Assembly: GCA_004764695.1 (NCBI GenBank)
Contig: SMSO01000006.1
Location: forward strand, 1,344,859 to 1,408,858
Source: Schizochytrium sp. TIO01
Lineage: Eukaryota; Sar; Bigyra; Thraustochytrida; Thraustochytriidae
DNA: 64,000 bases
Direction: 5' to 3'
The position numbers and the translations under genes are program-made. The notes beneath the pieces are model-generated. The model had not been told where the DNA came from. It saw nothing but the letters and a program-made list of their open reading frames with translations, and made no database searches. This document shows, piece after piece, positions 30,840 to 41,004 of the stretch (the stretch's first letter is position 1; every line of letters starts with the position of its first letter).

Positions 30840-32148
30840 TAGGTACCTACTATCTCTCTCCAAGCCAAGTAAGGAAACAAAGTTCCAACTTCTTTCTTCT
30901 TGAAAACCAAAACAACAACTTGAACAGGTTTTCTTTCTTTTTGTTGCTATGTCTCTCAATAAATACGCACTACCCACTCGCTAGCCACTTGTATTGGTGG
31001 GTAGGTAGGTACTAGTTTTTCAACAATGAGTGATTTCTTTCTTTTTCAATTTTTTCAATTTTTCGAGTGAATTAAAACGTTTTTAAAAAGATTAGACTTT
31101 TAAAATAGTGAGAAAGAATTAATTCCTACTTTTAAGATAGTTTGGGGTAGCGGGCTTAGTGGGACTGGTATCGGTGTCCTTTTACAGCGAAGACACAGAT
31201 AATCCAAAAATAGTTTTTTATAGTTTAGTGGGTAGAGTATGTATGTTACTTGGTAATGAATGATCTGTGCGAAGCTTTTGCTTGCGAAGACAAACTTCGA
31301 TCGCCGACGATCGCTCGGTCGCGACTCGCTCGGCGCCGTCCGAGGTATAAAGAGAAGGAGGGCCAGTTGCGGGGAACCTGGATCCTCCCCAGGAACACCT
31401 CGCTCGCGCCGCCCAGGCCGCCGGCGGAGGTAGACGCTGCGCAGGACAGGGCAGGACATTCAATTGTCAAGCTCTCTTTCTTTGCTTAATTTCCCTCTCT
31501 TTCTGTCTCTCTGCTTCTCCTTGAGTGGGCCAACAAACGAAGAAGCGCCGTGCTTTTTGGACTCATACCCAAATACATTTGGAGAAGTTAGAGGTTGAAA
31601 CCGAGCAGCAATTCGCCAAGGCAGCCGGGTCTTTGATCAAAAGAAAGCTTCTGGACCTTCGCTCAGGAGGCTCTTGACTTGACTTTGGTCATTGTAGCAG
31701 GTTGGATTAAAATATATCAATCCACTTGAGAATTCGTCTGTGAATCGCCCCTTGCAGGTATTGGCTGCTGGGACTAGTGCACATCTCTCTGTTTAGACAC
31801 AGAAACGTCAAACGCGAGTGGAAGACCGGGAATTTACTGGTGTTTCGAACCGGTTTATTCTGTATCTGTATCTAAATTTAATCCGCCGGACTCGCGTACA
31901 TCTGGAAAAAAAAAAAAATTGCTCAAATTTCCACGTGCGAATCTCGCAGCCGTGTACTTAGAGCTAGGCAGAAATAACAAGTGAGTTAGAAGAACAAGCA
32001 TTGTCCTATAGGATCCTGATCATTTGCTTCGACAGGACTCTCGGTGTCAAGAACGCAGGAAGACGCCACCGCGGGTCTTCCTGCCCAGGAAGGGGGCACA
32101 ATCGAACCCCTTCCTCTAACGCGTGACAGCCGGGGCTCGAAGCGAAGG
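30840..32148. promoter_or_regulatory. upstream region of the PKG-like kinase gene
   Basis: About 1.3 kb without a credible gene. A GC-rich patch at 31270-31450 contains CGATCG-rich palindromes (CGATCGCCGACGATCG). CT-rich sequence at 31480-31520 and a poly-A run at 31904-31918 precede the coding start. The last 105 bases are open in frame with the kinase but start only with GTG. This probably includes promoter and 5' UTR. Confidence 0.4.
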
Positions 32149-35034
32149 ATGGGCTGTGCCTCCTCATCTGTGAACGAAAATCAAACTCCGACTTCTTTCG
32201 AAAAGCCCTCGCAGCGTTCGAGGATCTCTGAAGAACCAACTCGTACCACAGACGCTCCTAGCCCAGCCACAACCAGCCCCACGACAGCAATTGAAAAAAT
32301 CGATTTCACGAACTCGGCATCAGAAGAAATGGCGCACATCGACGACCAGCAAGTCGACCTGGACAGTGAGATGTTGCAGACACGCACGCCCGCCCTCTCG
32401 GACGCCATGGACGTCGATCCGAATGGACCCATGACCGAGACGCTTCTACAGCAGGCCGGGCTTGACCCGGTCCTCGCAAGTATCGCCCGTGAGCTTCGTG
32501 AAGCACCTTTCTTCAAGCCTCACTCCTGGCGCCAGATCCTCGGTATTGTCAGCAATATGGAAGAAGTCCCTTATACAAGCGGCACTGTTATTTGCCAACA
32601 AAATGCCGAGCAGGATGCATTTTACGTGCTCCGTTCTATGCATGACGCCGATGCGTTTTCTATTGACTCAGATCAAGCACAACACATTCCACGCATGTTT
32701 GGAGAGACATGCTTGCGCTACAATGATGTGAAATGGGCCATGACACTCATCGCGCAACGTGACATTACTGTTTTCCGCATCACACCACAAGTCTATCGTC
32801 GTCTAATTGTGCGAGAAGCTAAGCAAGAAGAAAATCATCTGCTCGGATTTTTGCGCAAAGTCCCCCTTCTCAAGCATCTTACAGAGGAGCAACTGGTGGG
32901 CCTCAGCAAAGCTGTGCAGCATGCACACTATCCTGATGGTGATAAAATTATTGCTCAAGGAACAATGGGATCATCTTTCTATTTGATTGAGTCTGGCACG
33001 GTAAAGTGCCTTCAGCACACACGCAAGGGCCCGCGCGAGGTGACAACGGAAGTAAATCGCTATTCTGCAGGTGATTACTTTGGAGAAGGCGCTCTCCTTA
33101 AGGATGCGCCGCGTAACGCAGATGTTGTTGCTATTGGGGATGTTACCTGCCTCGTGCTCAAGCGCGAGGACTTTACTGATCTTCTAGGGTCCCTGCAACT
33201 TCTCATGGAACGTAACTTCCGTGCCCGAGTTCTCAAGGGTGTTGAAATCCTCTCCAAGCTCACTGATTCAGAACGCGCTGCATTGGCAGAACTGCTCGAT
33301 GAGGAGATTTTCGAACCTGGTCAGCGTATCATCCGCCAAGGAGATTTTGGAGATCGCTTTTACATTATCAAGGATGGTGAAGTCTGTTTTCGTCGCATCC
33401 CCGACGGGCGGAACTCCTCGGCTGCAAGCCCATCAGATGATAACCAAAATGCCGCCGCTGCAGCGGCGGCTGCTGCTGCAGCGGCAGCCATGGCAGCAGC
33501 CAATGCATCTTCAGGTTCCTCAAACTCCGGCATGTCAGTGATTCCACCTCCGCCGCCTCCACCTCCTGCTGTCCCTGCCTCGTTTCAAGATGGCCCCTTT
33601 CATGAGTCTACACCCGATCCAGCTGTTGCCGCAGCAGCCGCGGCTGCTGTTGCAGCAGCTGCAGCCATGTCTTCAGCTAGTGTTAACGGTTTTCCACCCC
33701 AAGCTTCTGTACCCCCGCCACCTCCACATATCCCTGGTGGCTCCACCCCACCGATGCCGCTGTCGCTGCCAGTTTCGGGATCCCCATCACCGTCGCCCGT
33801 GCCCTCTCCTGGTCAGCAGCAATTCGCAATTGCCGAACCCAAAGAGGAAGAAATTGGTCGACTTTTCTCAGGTGCGTACTTTGGTGAAGGTGCTCTCCTC
33901 ACAGCTGCGCCACGTAGAGCCAGTGCCTATGCGGTGGGTCACGTAACCTTGCTGAGTTTGGAACGCTCGCAATTTGATGAAATCTTTGATGAATCACTAC
34001 AAGATCTTCTTAATCGAGATTTCGAAAAACGAAAGACCGAAGATACTGATACTAATGTGGAATTTTCTGATCTCGAGCAGCTATCAGTTCTTGGAGCTGG
34101 TAGTTATGGTCAGGTTCTCCTTGTTAACAACAAAGTTACTGGCCGTACCTATGCTCTCAAGACTATGGCAAAAGCTCGCATTGTTCAAATGGGTCAGCAG
34201 AGTCATGTGCTTAACGAAAAGCACATTCTTGAATCTACAAATCATCCGTTCATTGTTAGTTTGAAGCAGTCCTATGTCAGTCCGGACCATGTCTTTGTTC
34301 TTTTAGAAGCGGTTCTCGGTGGCGAGCTCTTTGCTTACATGCGCTGTGCTGGTCGCCTTCGTCTCAAGGATGCAACATTTTACATTGCTCAAGTCATTCT
34401 AGTCTTTGAATATCTTCATTCAAAGAATATCATCTATCGCGATCTTAAACCAGAGAATTTGTTGGTGGCAGCAAATGGTTATCTTAAATTCACAGACTTT
34501 GGTCTCGCCAAGGTTCTTATCAACGATCGTAAGACTTACACTCTTTGTGGAACCCCAGCCTATGCTTCACCTGAAGTTTACTCCTTGGCGGGGCATGGCA
34601 AACCCGCGGATTGGTGGACACTTGGCGTGCTTACCCACGAAATGCTTTCGGCAACCACTCCTTTTGATGGAAATGCTGAGCAAATTTTTGCCAGTCTTGA
34701 GGAATACTCCAGGGCTTATCCGAATATTCGACTTCCCCGTGGTTTATCTGGCGATTCTGCGGATTTCACTTTGCGCCTTCTTAACCCAAATCCAACAAAG
34801 CGACTTGGTTGTTTGCCCAGGGGCAACGGTGCTCGCGATGTAAAGTTGCACCCTCTCTTTCGTAATTGCAATTTCTCCCGGCTCCTACGCTTGGAGACCA
34901 AACCACCTTTTGAACCGAAAATTGATTCTACCTTTGACACGAATAATTTCTACACACCCGCTCTCAAGGGTAAGCCTATCAAACTGGATAATGTAGATCC
35001 GAAATCTATTCGCATTGGTGAATGGGAGTTTTAA
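32149..35034 (+). CDS. PKG-like cyclic-nucleotide-regulated AGC protein kinase
   Basis: A 961-residue serine/threonine kinase. The ATG at 32149 gives MGCASSS, a classic myristoylation (Gly2) plus palmitoylation (Cys3) signal, which supports this start over the open GTG upstream and predicts membrane attachment. Three cyclic-nucleotide-binding folds follow: a degenerate one (about 121-221), one with FGEGALLKDAPRNADV (about 238-354), and a third (about 364-621) split by a roughly 150-residue insert of poly-Ala and poly-Pro before FGEGALLTAAPRRASA. The kinase domain (641-904) is complete: GAGSYG 649-654, Lys671, YRDLKPEN (Asp765), DFG (Asp783), Thr798 in TLCGTPAYASPE, and an AGC tail with FDTNNF. 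Regulatory and catalytic parts in one chain match cGMP-dependent kinases. The Thr/Ser that usually follows the phosphate-binding Arg in cGMP-selective sites is Asn in one site and Arg in the other, so the ligand is uncertain. Confidence 0.92.
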   Translation: MGCASSSVNENQTPTSFEKPSQRSRISEEPTRTTDAPSPATTSPTTAIEKIDFTNSASEEMAHIDDQQVDLDSEMLQTRTPALSDAMDVDPNGPMTETLLQQAGLDPVLASIARELREAPFFKPHSWRQILGIVSNMEEVPYTSGTVICQQNAEQDAFYVLRSMHDADAFSIDSDQAQHIPRMFGETCLRYNDVKWAMTLIAQRDITVFRITPQVYRRLIVREAKQEENHLLGFLRKVPLLKHLTEEQLVGLSKAVQHAHYPDGDKIIAQGTMGSSFYLIESGTVKCLQHTRKGPREVTTEVNRYSAGDYFGEGALLKDAPRNADVVAIGDVTCLVLKREDFTDLLGSLQLLMERNFRARVLKGVEILSKLTDSERAALAELLDEEIFEPGQRIIRQGDFGDRFYIIKDGEVCFRRIPDGRNSSAASPSDDNQNAAAAAAAAAAAAAMAAANASSGSSNSGMSVIPPPPPPPPAVPASFQDGPFHESTPDPAVAAAAAAAVAAAAAMSSASVNGFPPQASVPPPPPHIPGGSTPPMPLSLPVSGSPSPSPVPSPGQQQFAIAEPKEEEIGRLFSGAYFGEGALLTAAPRRASAYAVGHVTLLSLERSQFDEIFDESLQDLLNRDFEKRKTEDTDTNVEFSDLEQLSVLGAGSYGQVLLVNNKVTGRTYALKTMAKARIVQMGQQSHVLNEKHILESTNHPFIVSLKQSYVSPDHVFVLLEAVLGGELFAYMRCAGRLRLKDATFYIAQVILVFEYLHSKNIIYRDLKPENLLVAANGYLKFTDFGLAKVLINDRKTYTLCGTPAYASPEVYSLAGHGKPADWWTLGVLTHEMLSATTPFDGNAEQIFASLEEYSRAYPNIRLPRGLSGDSADFTLRLLNPNPTKRLGCLPRGNGARDVKLHPLFRNCNFSRLLRLETKPPFEPKIDSTFDTNNFYTPALKGKPIKLDNVDPKSIRIGEWEF

Positions 35035-35828
35035 TTCTATCAAAGCTGTTCTTGGATATAAAACAGTTGTGTATGGTAGGGCTTCTTAAGGAAAGGATGC
35101 GTTTTTCTTTTCTTGGGGTATAAACCTGTCGTTCCAAATAAGGTTGAACCGACTAATTATACGGCTGGCTACATTATTGCCTAAAGATCCGAAATTTATA
35201 CCAGCTTTTGTCATGTGAGTGGCGTTCAAGTAACCAGAAATGTTTCAAGGAAACTCGACTTTAGTTTCAATCCAAATAAATATTGGATGCGAGTTCATGA
35301 AGGCCCTTCTAACATTTATGTGTTATCAAGCAAATGCTATTCCAGTGTAGTTACCAAAGAATAAGCGCGGCAGAGAGTGGCGTCTTAATGTTAAAAACTA
35401 AATAAAATATTTGTCTATTCCCAGCTGTTCCGAAATCTTCGGCCCAACTACCAGGCTTGTAATATCGACCCAACTAGCGAGAGGCGCAGTTTTAGTACCT
35501 CTCCTCCCCCCCCCAAAAAATTAAAAATAAAATAAATGAGGCATACAAGTCCAAGATAATAATCCTTTCTAATTAAATGCTCAGAACTAGAGAATACAAC
35601 AATGACTTTCAAAGAAGATTGGCGTCAAATAAGATCAGAGTTATACTACTGGGCTACTACTCAAACTGGCCAAATCCAGAAAAGGTGATGTTGAAAAAGA
35701 CGAGCTCACCCCAAGCTCATCACTATAAATCCTAGCACATATTTCATTTGAAATAAACTAGGTACAGCAATCAAAATTAGCAACGATGCTCCCTAAATGA
35801 CACACCGAAGTTCTCGTGTAATCAAAAA
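35035..35828. other. spacer between convergent kinase and OFD1 genes
   Basis: AT-rich 3' flanks of both genes with C- and A-homopolymers near 35506-35520. No gene seen. Confidence 0.5.
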
Positions 35829-38800
35829 TTAAAAGCCAAAGTCTTCAGATGAAGATCCTGTTCCCGCCCCACTTTGACTAGGGACAGAAATTTCATCATC
35901 AATATCACTCTCAGAGAGGAGTGAAGAATGTGGTGTTACAGGTGACAGAACTCCTGTTCTTGCTGTCAGCCCTACAGAAGCAGAAGCACCTGTTGTAGAG
36001 TCCATTTTGTCACCGCTACCTTCGCTTCCTTGATCAGACTCCTCGTTTTCAGCAGCCGCCAAAGCGTTTTGTTCTTCTAGCTTGGCCTTTGCCTTCTGAC
36101 GATACTGTTCGATAATAGAATCATTCTCGCGTTGCTTAGCCCGCATTTCAGCTTCCTTTGCTTCTCTTTCTGCATCTTCACGAGCTTTTGCTTCAGCAGC
36201 TGCACGTTCTTTCGCTGCTTCTTTGGAATCTTCGCGGCGCTTTACCTCATCCGCAAGCCGCCGCTGGGTCTCTTCCATACGGCGCACACGTTCACGCTCA
36301 CGCTCTTCCTGTAGTTTACGCTGACGTTCTTGGGTTTCACGAATAGCTCGAATTGCATCTTCTTCACTCAAATCTACGACTTGGGCTTGATCTTCAGAAG
36401 CTTCCGAAGCGAAAGACTTGGCCGGGCTTGGCAGAACTACAAGGGGCGTTCTTGGCTGTTGCTGTGGGGTGTCATTTCGTAAATCAGAGATACGGAGTGG
36501 TGAACCTGGTTGTCGCTGTATTGATCTGGACGAGCGAGAAGAAGGAGGGGACTTCGCAGAATTCGAGTTTAGCGATGCCCTTGGCTGGACAATTTGAGGA
36601 GACGAAGATGCAGAGTTTTTTCTTCCCGTGTTCGACCGGGAGCTCTCCGCCAAAGAGCGGCCGGACACATTTGCAGAGTTACTACGGAAGGCAGTGTCAA
36701 CATGCAGTGGGCTTGAGGAAGACGATGAAGTTGATGAGGATTCTAACCTTGATTCAGTTGTTCCTGGTGAATTTTGTTCCCGCGTGCTCATGTCTCTTGG
36801 CACTCTTGCATTGGAGCTCGCGTGAGACATAGAGTCAGTTTTGGGGGATAAAGACGATGCAGTCAAGGTGGCTTCCCTTCTATTGCTATCGATTTGCAAC
36901 AAAACCAGAGGATCTGAAGCGGACGGCTTCGATGCCGGATCTACAACTGGCATTTTCGATAAAGCTAAATCTGAATTACCCGATGGTGGGGACATGGTTT
37001 CAGCTTCTTTCAGTGAAACAGGTTTCTTATGCACGCCATCTGCATTGACCTTGGCCAAGTCTGAGCGACTCGATCTCTCAACATCCATACTCACTTTCTC
37101 GACAGCTGTAGTGTCTTCCCCCGCAGAGGGTTCCCTAAAACCTGATGCGCCCCCCTTCTGTGGAGTTTGGTTTTTTATCTCAGCTAGATATTCCTGAAGC
37201 TTTGCAAGTTGTAGAGCCACATCAGAGGATGCGGACGAAGCTGCTGTATTGTAAGGTAAGAATGGCATATGAAAGGGGCTATAGGAAGGCATCGCCATAG
37301 GCATTGACATTGTCATTGATGGTGGCGGCACAGAAGAGGGCGGTGCAGGCATGGGTGCTAGCGGGGGGGTTTTGGGTGCTGGCTCGTTGTAAGGTTTAGG
37401 GTTTGCAATTTCCTCATCCAGAGCGTGACGAGCTTGCGACAGAAGACGGCGGAGGTCTGCGTTCTCCGTCTCAAGAGCACGCACACTTGATTGTGCTGTC
37501 TCCGCCCTAGTCCGATATCTCTCCAATTCCTCACGGGCTTCGAGCAACGCATCATTCAGGTCAGCAGTATGTTGAAGATGTCTCCCCTCAACCTGTGCCA
37601 ACGCCTCGTGAAGATTTGCTTCAAGTCGGTCTTTATCACGCACTAGAACGGCGTTTTCGTTTTCAAGTTTACGAATGCGAGCGGCACTTTCCTCCCTGCT
37701 CTCATGAATTTGGCCTCGAAGCTCGTCAATAAGCCTTTGTTTTTCTTTCAAGACATCTGCACCTTCTATCAATTCCATCCGGGAGCGGAGCGCCTCAAAG
37801 TCCCGGGCTTGCTCAATACTTGCTGTGTGAACGCGATCATGTCTTTCCCGCTCAGATTTTGCCGTTTCCTTCATGAATACGAGTTGGTCATCTAATGCAC
37901 GAGCGCGGACAAGAGCATCATCTCGGGCATGCGTCATTTCAAGAAGGTCTTTTTTAGCCTTCTCTAAATCTGCAAATACTGTGGATGCTGCTTGTACCTC
38001 ACTTGCATGCATAGATTTTGCTCGAGAGAGCGCCGCTTGCTCTTCCCGAATAGAGAGTTCTTCGCGTTGAACTCTTTGCTCACGTTCTTGATAATCTGAG
38101 AGTACTGACTGCCTATAGGTACGAATTTCGTCTTCATATTTTCGCTTCAAGTCAAGCTCAAGTGTGCGCAGTTCTAGAAGTCGCTGTTCTAATTCAGCTC
38201 TCATTTTTTCAAGGTTTTTTTCAGATTGTTTGAGTGCTTTCCTCTCAATCTCCAGTTCACGACGTTCCTGAGAGGATTTAGCATCAGATGTTGCGAATCG
38301 TTGCAAGAGCTTCTGTCGCTCCTCAAAAAGCGCAGCCTCCATATCGGCATGCTCACGGCGCATTGCTTCTTCAAGTGCGCGCTCTCGCTCGGAGATTTGT
38401 GCCAGACGTCCCTGAAGTTCTTTGCGCATACTATCACGTTCGCGCCCAATTTCCTTGCGCATCAAGGCCCTCTCCTGCATTCGCATGGCAGCGAGCTCCG
38501 ACTCTTGGAATCGTTTTAACTCGCGACGGATGTGCTCCTCAGCACGTTTATCACAATCTCTCTGGTACCTAATCATGCGTTCTTCTTCTGATCGTCTTGG
38601 AGCTAAGCTTTCGCGCTCTAGCTGCAATGCATAACGTTCGTTGATTCGGTTTAGCTTGCGGTCCAAGACGCTGATGGCAGTATCGCCGTCAAACCGCTCG
38701 CCATCTGCTGTTTGTGTTCCAGAGTCTTTACAACGAGTTGTTTGAGGTGCGGGTCTACGACTCAACATTGGCAAATAAATATCACCTTGACGACCGAGGA

Positions 38801-39467
38801 CTTCTTTAAGAAGTGGTATTCTTTCTACTTGCGTTTTGAGATGCGACTGTGCATTCTGTGATAGATTACCCTCGCCACGACTGTTTTCGTCTTGGCCTTC
38901 ATCGTCGCTGGAGCTACTCCGCCTGGATTCTTCATAGTGAAGAATTCGGCTAAGCTCTGCCCTCGACAACGGAATGCGATCCCCGAGACCATCTTCTGGT
39001 ACGAACACAGAGAGCGTGTACATGCAACCTCGCGATTCCAGGTAATCCGCCACGAGACTCTGCAAGATGTGTTCTTCCAGCTCGTCCTCGGGCCCGCTTC
39101 CATCCTGCAAACGGTTTTGATGCGATTGTCTCTTGAGCAAATCTCCATTTTCGCCTTGCAATTTATCAACGACTTGTGCTCTCAATTGTGCTTTTAGAGA
39201 TTCAACCGTGCCTGATTTCCTCAAGCTCTCAAAAAGGCTGTTCTTCAGCTCCTCAGCGCTCCAGTGTGCTGGTAATGGGTCCGCAGCTTGGCTGCTTCCA
39301 CGCCCTGAGGAGGCATCTCTGCGTGTCGCTGGACGGCCCTCCCACCCAGAGGGTGACTGCCCGAGCGACCCTCGCCCACCAGGCCTCTGTGCGCTCGCAG
39401 AAGGGCGCATGCCACGTTGCGACGGAGATGCGCAAAACCGTTTTGGTGCTCCTGCATTAGTTAGCAT
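35829..39467 (-). CDS. OFD1: OFD1 homologue, LisH and coiled-coil centriolar protein
   Basis: A 1,212-residue protein. After a 65-residue Arg/Ser-rich leader, the N-terminal block has the characteristic OFD1 arrangement: a first helix pair ELKNSLFESLRKSGTVESLK, then a LisH motif in SLVADYLESRGCMYTLSVF followed by PEDGL (about residues 67-175). Human OFD1 reads very similarly ([25 protein letters not shown], from memory; shown here only as pattern). Residues 240-690 are continuous Arg/Glu-rich coiled coil; a Pro-rich hinge is near 700-735; a Ser-rich middle and a second charged coil (about 1030-1130) precede an acidic end. OFD1 caps distal centrioles, sits in centriolar satellites and is needed for ciliogenesis in animals, so its presence implies basal bodies and a flagellate stage. 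Confidence 0.85.
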   Translation of the reverse strand: MLTNAGAPKRFCASPSQRGMRPSASAQRPGGRGSLGQSPSGWEGRPATRRDASSGRGSSQAADPLPAHWSAEELKNSLFESLRKSGTVESLKAQLRAQVVDKLQGENGDLLKRQSHQNRLQDGSGPEDELEEHILQSLVADYLESRGCMYTLSVFVPEDGLGDRIPLSRAELSRILHYEESRRSSSSDDEGQDENSRGEGNLSQNAQSHLKTQVERIPLLKEVLGRQGDIYLPMLSRRPAPQTTRCKDSGTQTADGERFDGDTAISVLDRKLNRINERYALQLERESLAPRRSEEERMIRYQRDCDKRAEEHIRRELKRFQESELAAMRMQERALMRKEIGRERDSMRKELQGRLAQISERERALEEAMRREHADMEAALFEERQKLLQRFATSDAKSSQERRELEIERKALKQSEKNLEKMRAELEQRLLELRTLELDLKRKYEDEIRTYRQSVLSDYQEREQRVQREELSIREEQAALSRAKSMHASEVQAASTVFADLEKAKKDLLEMTHARDDALVRARALDDQLVFMKETAKSERERHDRVHTASIEQARDFEALRSRMELIEGADVLKEKQRLIDELRGQIHESREESAARIRKLENENAVLVRDKDRLEANLHEALAQVEGRHLQHTADLNDALLEAREELERYRTRAETAQSSVRALETENADLRRLLSQARHALDEEIANPKPYNEPAPKTPPLAPMPAPPSSVPPPSMTMSMPMAMPSYSPFHMPFLPYNTAASSASSDVALQLAKLQEYLAEIKNQTPQKGGASGFREPSAGEDTTAVEKVSMDVERSSRSDLAKVNADGVHKKPVSLKEAETMSPPSGNSDLALSKMPVVDPASKPSASDPLVLLQIDSNRREATLTASSLSPKTDSMSHASSNARVPRDMSTREQNSPGTTESRLESSSTSSSSSSPLHVDTAFRSNSANVSGRSLAESSRSNTGRKNSASSSPQIVQPRASLNSNSAKSPPSSRSSRSIQRQPGSPLRISDLRNDTPQQQPRTPLVVLPSPAKSFASEASEDQAQVVDLSEEDAIRAIRETQERQRKLQEERERERVRRMEETQRRLADEVKRREDSKEAAKERAAAEAKAREDAEREAKEAEMRAKQRENDSIIEQYRQKAKAKLEEQNALAAAENEESDQGSEGSGDKMDSTTGASASVGLTARTGVLSPVTPHSSLLSESDIDDEISVPSQSGAGTGSSSEDFGF

Positions 39468-40372
39468 TTTATTTTAAGGTCACGCAAGAACTGCATAATG
39501 AGGAAACTATTCCCTCTTACAATGAATTATTCTCGAGGTACACTGAGTTATACAGAGCTCCACTATGGGTAAAAAACAGAGACATGAACGAACTACTAAA
39601 GAGGCTGTTATTAGCGGCGGAAAGAATAGTCCTCGCGGTGATTTTGCAGTCGTCGATGGACTTGAAGGTCTTGGCGTTGTGGTTGTATAGAGAAGTGAGT
39701 CGCTAACTTGTGGTGATGGAAAAGGGGCCAATTGTTCAGACGTGAGGAGAACTGCATCCTGGACTTTTTTATTTTTTTTCTTCTGACAGCGCAACGAAAG
39801 CGTTCACTTGGGTCCAGAGCGTACCTTTTTTATTTTTATTTTCTTGGGAAGACATGTGGAGATATTTGATAAAACTGATGCGCTTTGTTTGAAGCTCGCT
39901 GCAGGCCATAACTTTGGAGGATAGTGTCGCGTTTACATATGAACAGGCAGCAGGGATGTCAACCGAACATTAAAATGAAAATCCTGAAAGCCTCTTCAGT
40001 CTGTCCCTTGGTACTTTATCAAGTCAAAAGCTGTGATCAACCTTATTGCTTCTGTGAATAGCTTATATAAGAGCAATCGCAAAGTCACAATTAGAACTGG
40101 ATTACATCAATTACTTTTGAAACATGAATTTCACAACCTATCTGTGCGCTCTCACTCGATCAGCATATATTTATTTGGAACCCTTGAGTATAAGCATCAA
40201 GGAAACTATTGAATCCGATCAAAATGCAGAACATGTGTCAACAGCTCGGGCTTGAACATATCTTTGTCTTGCAATTAATTAATTGATGGCACACACGCCA
40301 TGAATGTTAGCTTTCAAAATCTATTCTTCTGGTTGGGTAAAAGAAGGACCCGATGCCATTCTGAGAACTAGA

Positions 40373-40400
40373 ACAAAACAAAACAAAACAAAACAAAACA
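40373..40400. repeat. (AAAAC)n microsatellite
   Basis: Five to six AAAAC units in the region between OFD1 and ORC5. Confidence 0.9.
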
Positions 40401-40535
40401 CAACAACGCGCAAAAACAGAATCATACTCCTACTACTACTACTAAGAACAATGAACTATGCAAATTGATTTTTTGAGTTTTTAATTAATATATAATAACA
40501 ACTTGAATAGTAATAACAATGAGTAATAGCAGCGA

Positions 40536-40536
40536 C

Positions 40537-40579
<43 letters not shown>
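40536..40579. repeat. (AAT)n microsatellite
   Basis: About 14 perfect trinucleotide units, 430 bases upstream of the ORC5 start codon. Confidence 0.95.
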
Positions 40580-40580
<1 letters not shown>

Positions 40581-41004
40581 GGAATGAAAAGTGGCCCAAC
40601 AAGGGTAGTTGAGGCACTTAACCTAACGACGGCTCATCTCATCTCATCTCGTGTTTGAGATTGAGATAGAGACAACTAGGTAGTTAGAAGTGCCTGTATA
40701 GCGGTATCTCCTAGTAGTCTTTGTCAACAATCCAGATTGAAGAGCGCCCATTGGTAGACGTGCTCGTTGTGAGCGGCGTGTTGCTCCTGAGGAGCCTTCA
40801 CAGCAGCAGGCACGCTTTGAAATCGAGCTAGATTTGTTCGACGCTCCAGATTGATAAATTGCTGGACGTTGCTTTGTTCAAAGCTTGAATTTCAAACTTT
40901 CTGAAACTCACGAACTCAAAAATTCAAATCAGAATCTGAGTTCGTTCAAACCTCAAACCAAACGAGACAGGCTCGGAGGGGAAGGTCTTGCACCTACGCC
41001 TGCA

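Larger units (their letters stand above)
39468..41004. promoter_or_regulatory. region between divergent OFD1 and ORC5 genes
   Basis: 1.5 kb separating the two start codons, so both promoters are expected here. It holds an (AAAAC)n run at 40373-40400, a CTA run near 40424 and an (AAT)n tract at 40536-40579. The frame of ORC5 is open from 40885 but without ATG until 41005. No specific motif was identified. Confidence 0.45.

Noticed and set aside
30464-30977. frames rich in Tyr-Ile-His-Thr or Tyr-Leu-Pro-Thr repeats
   Set aside because: Direct translations of the GTAT and TAGG microsatellites.
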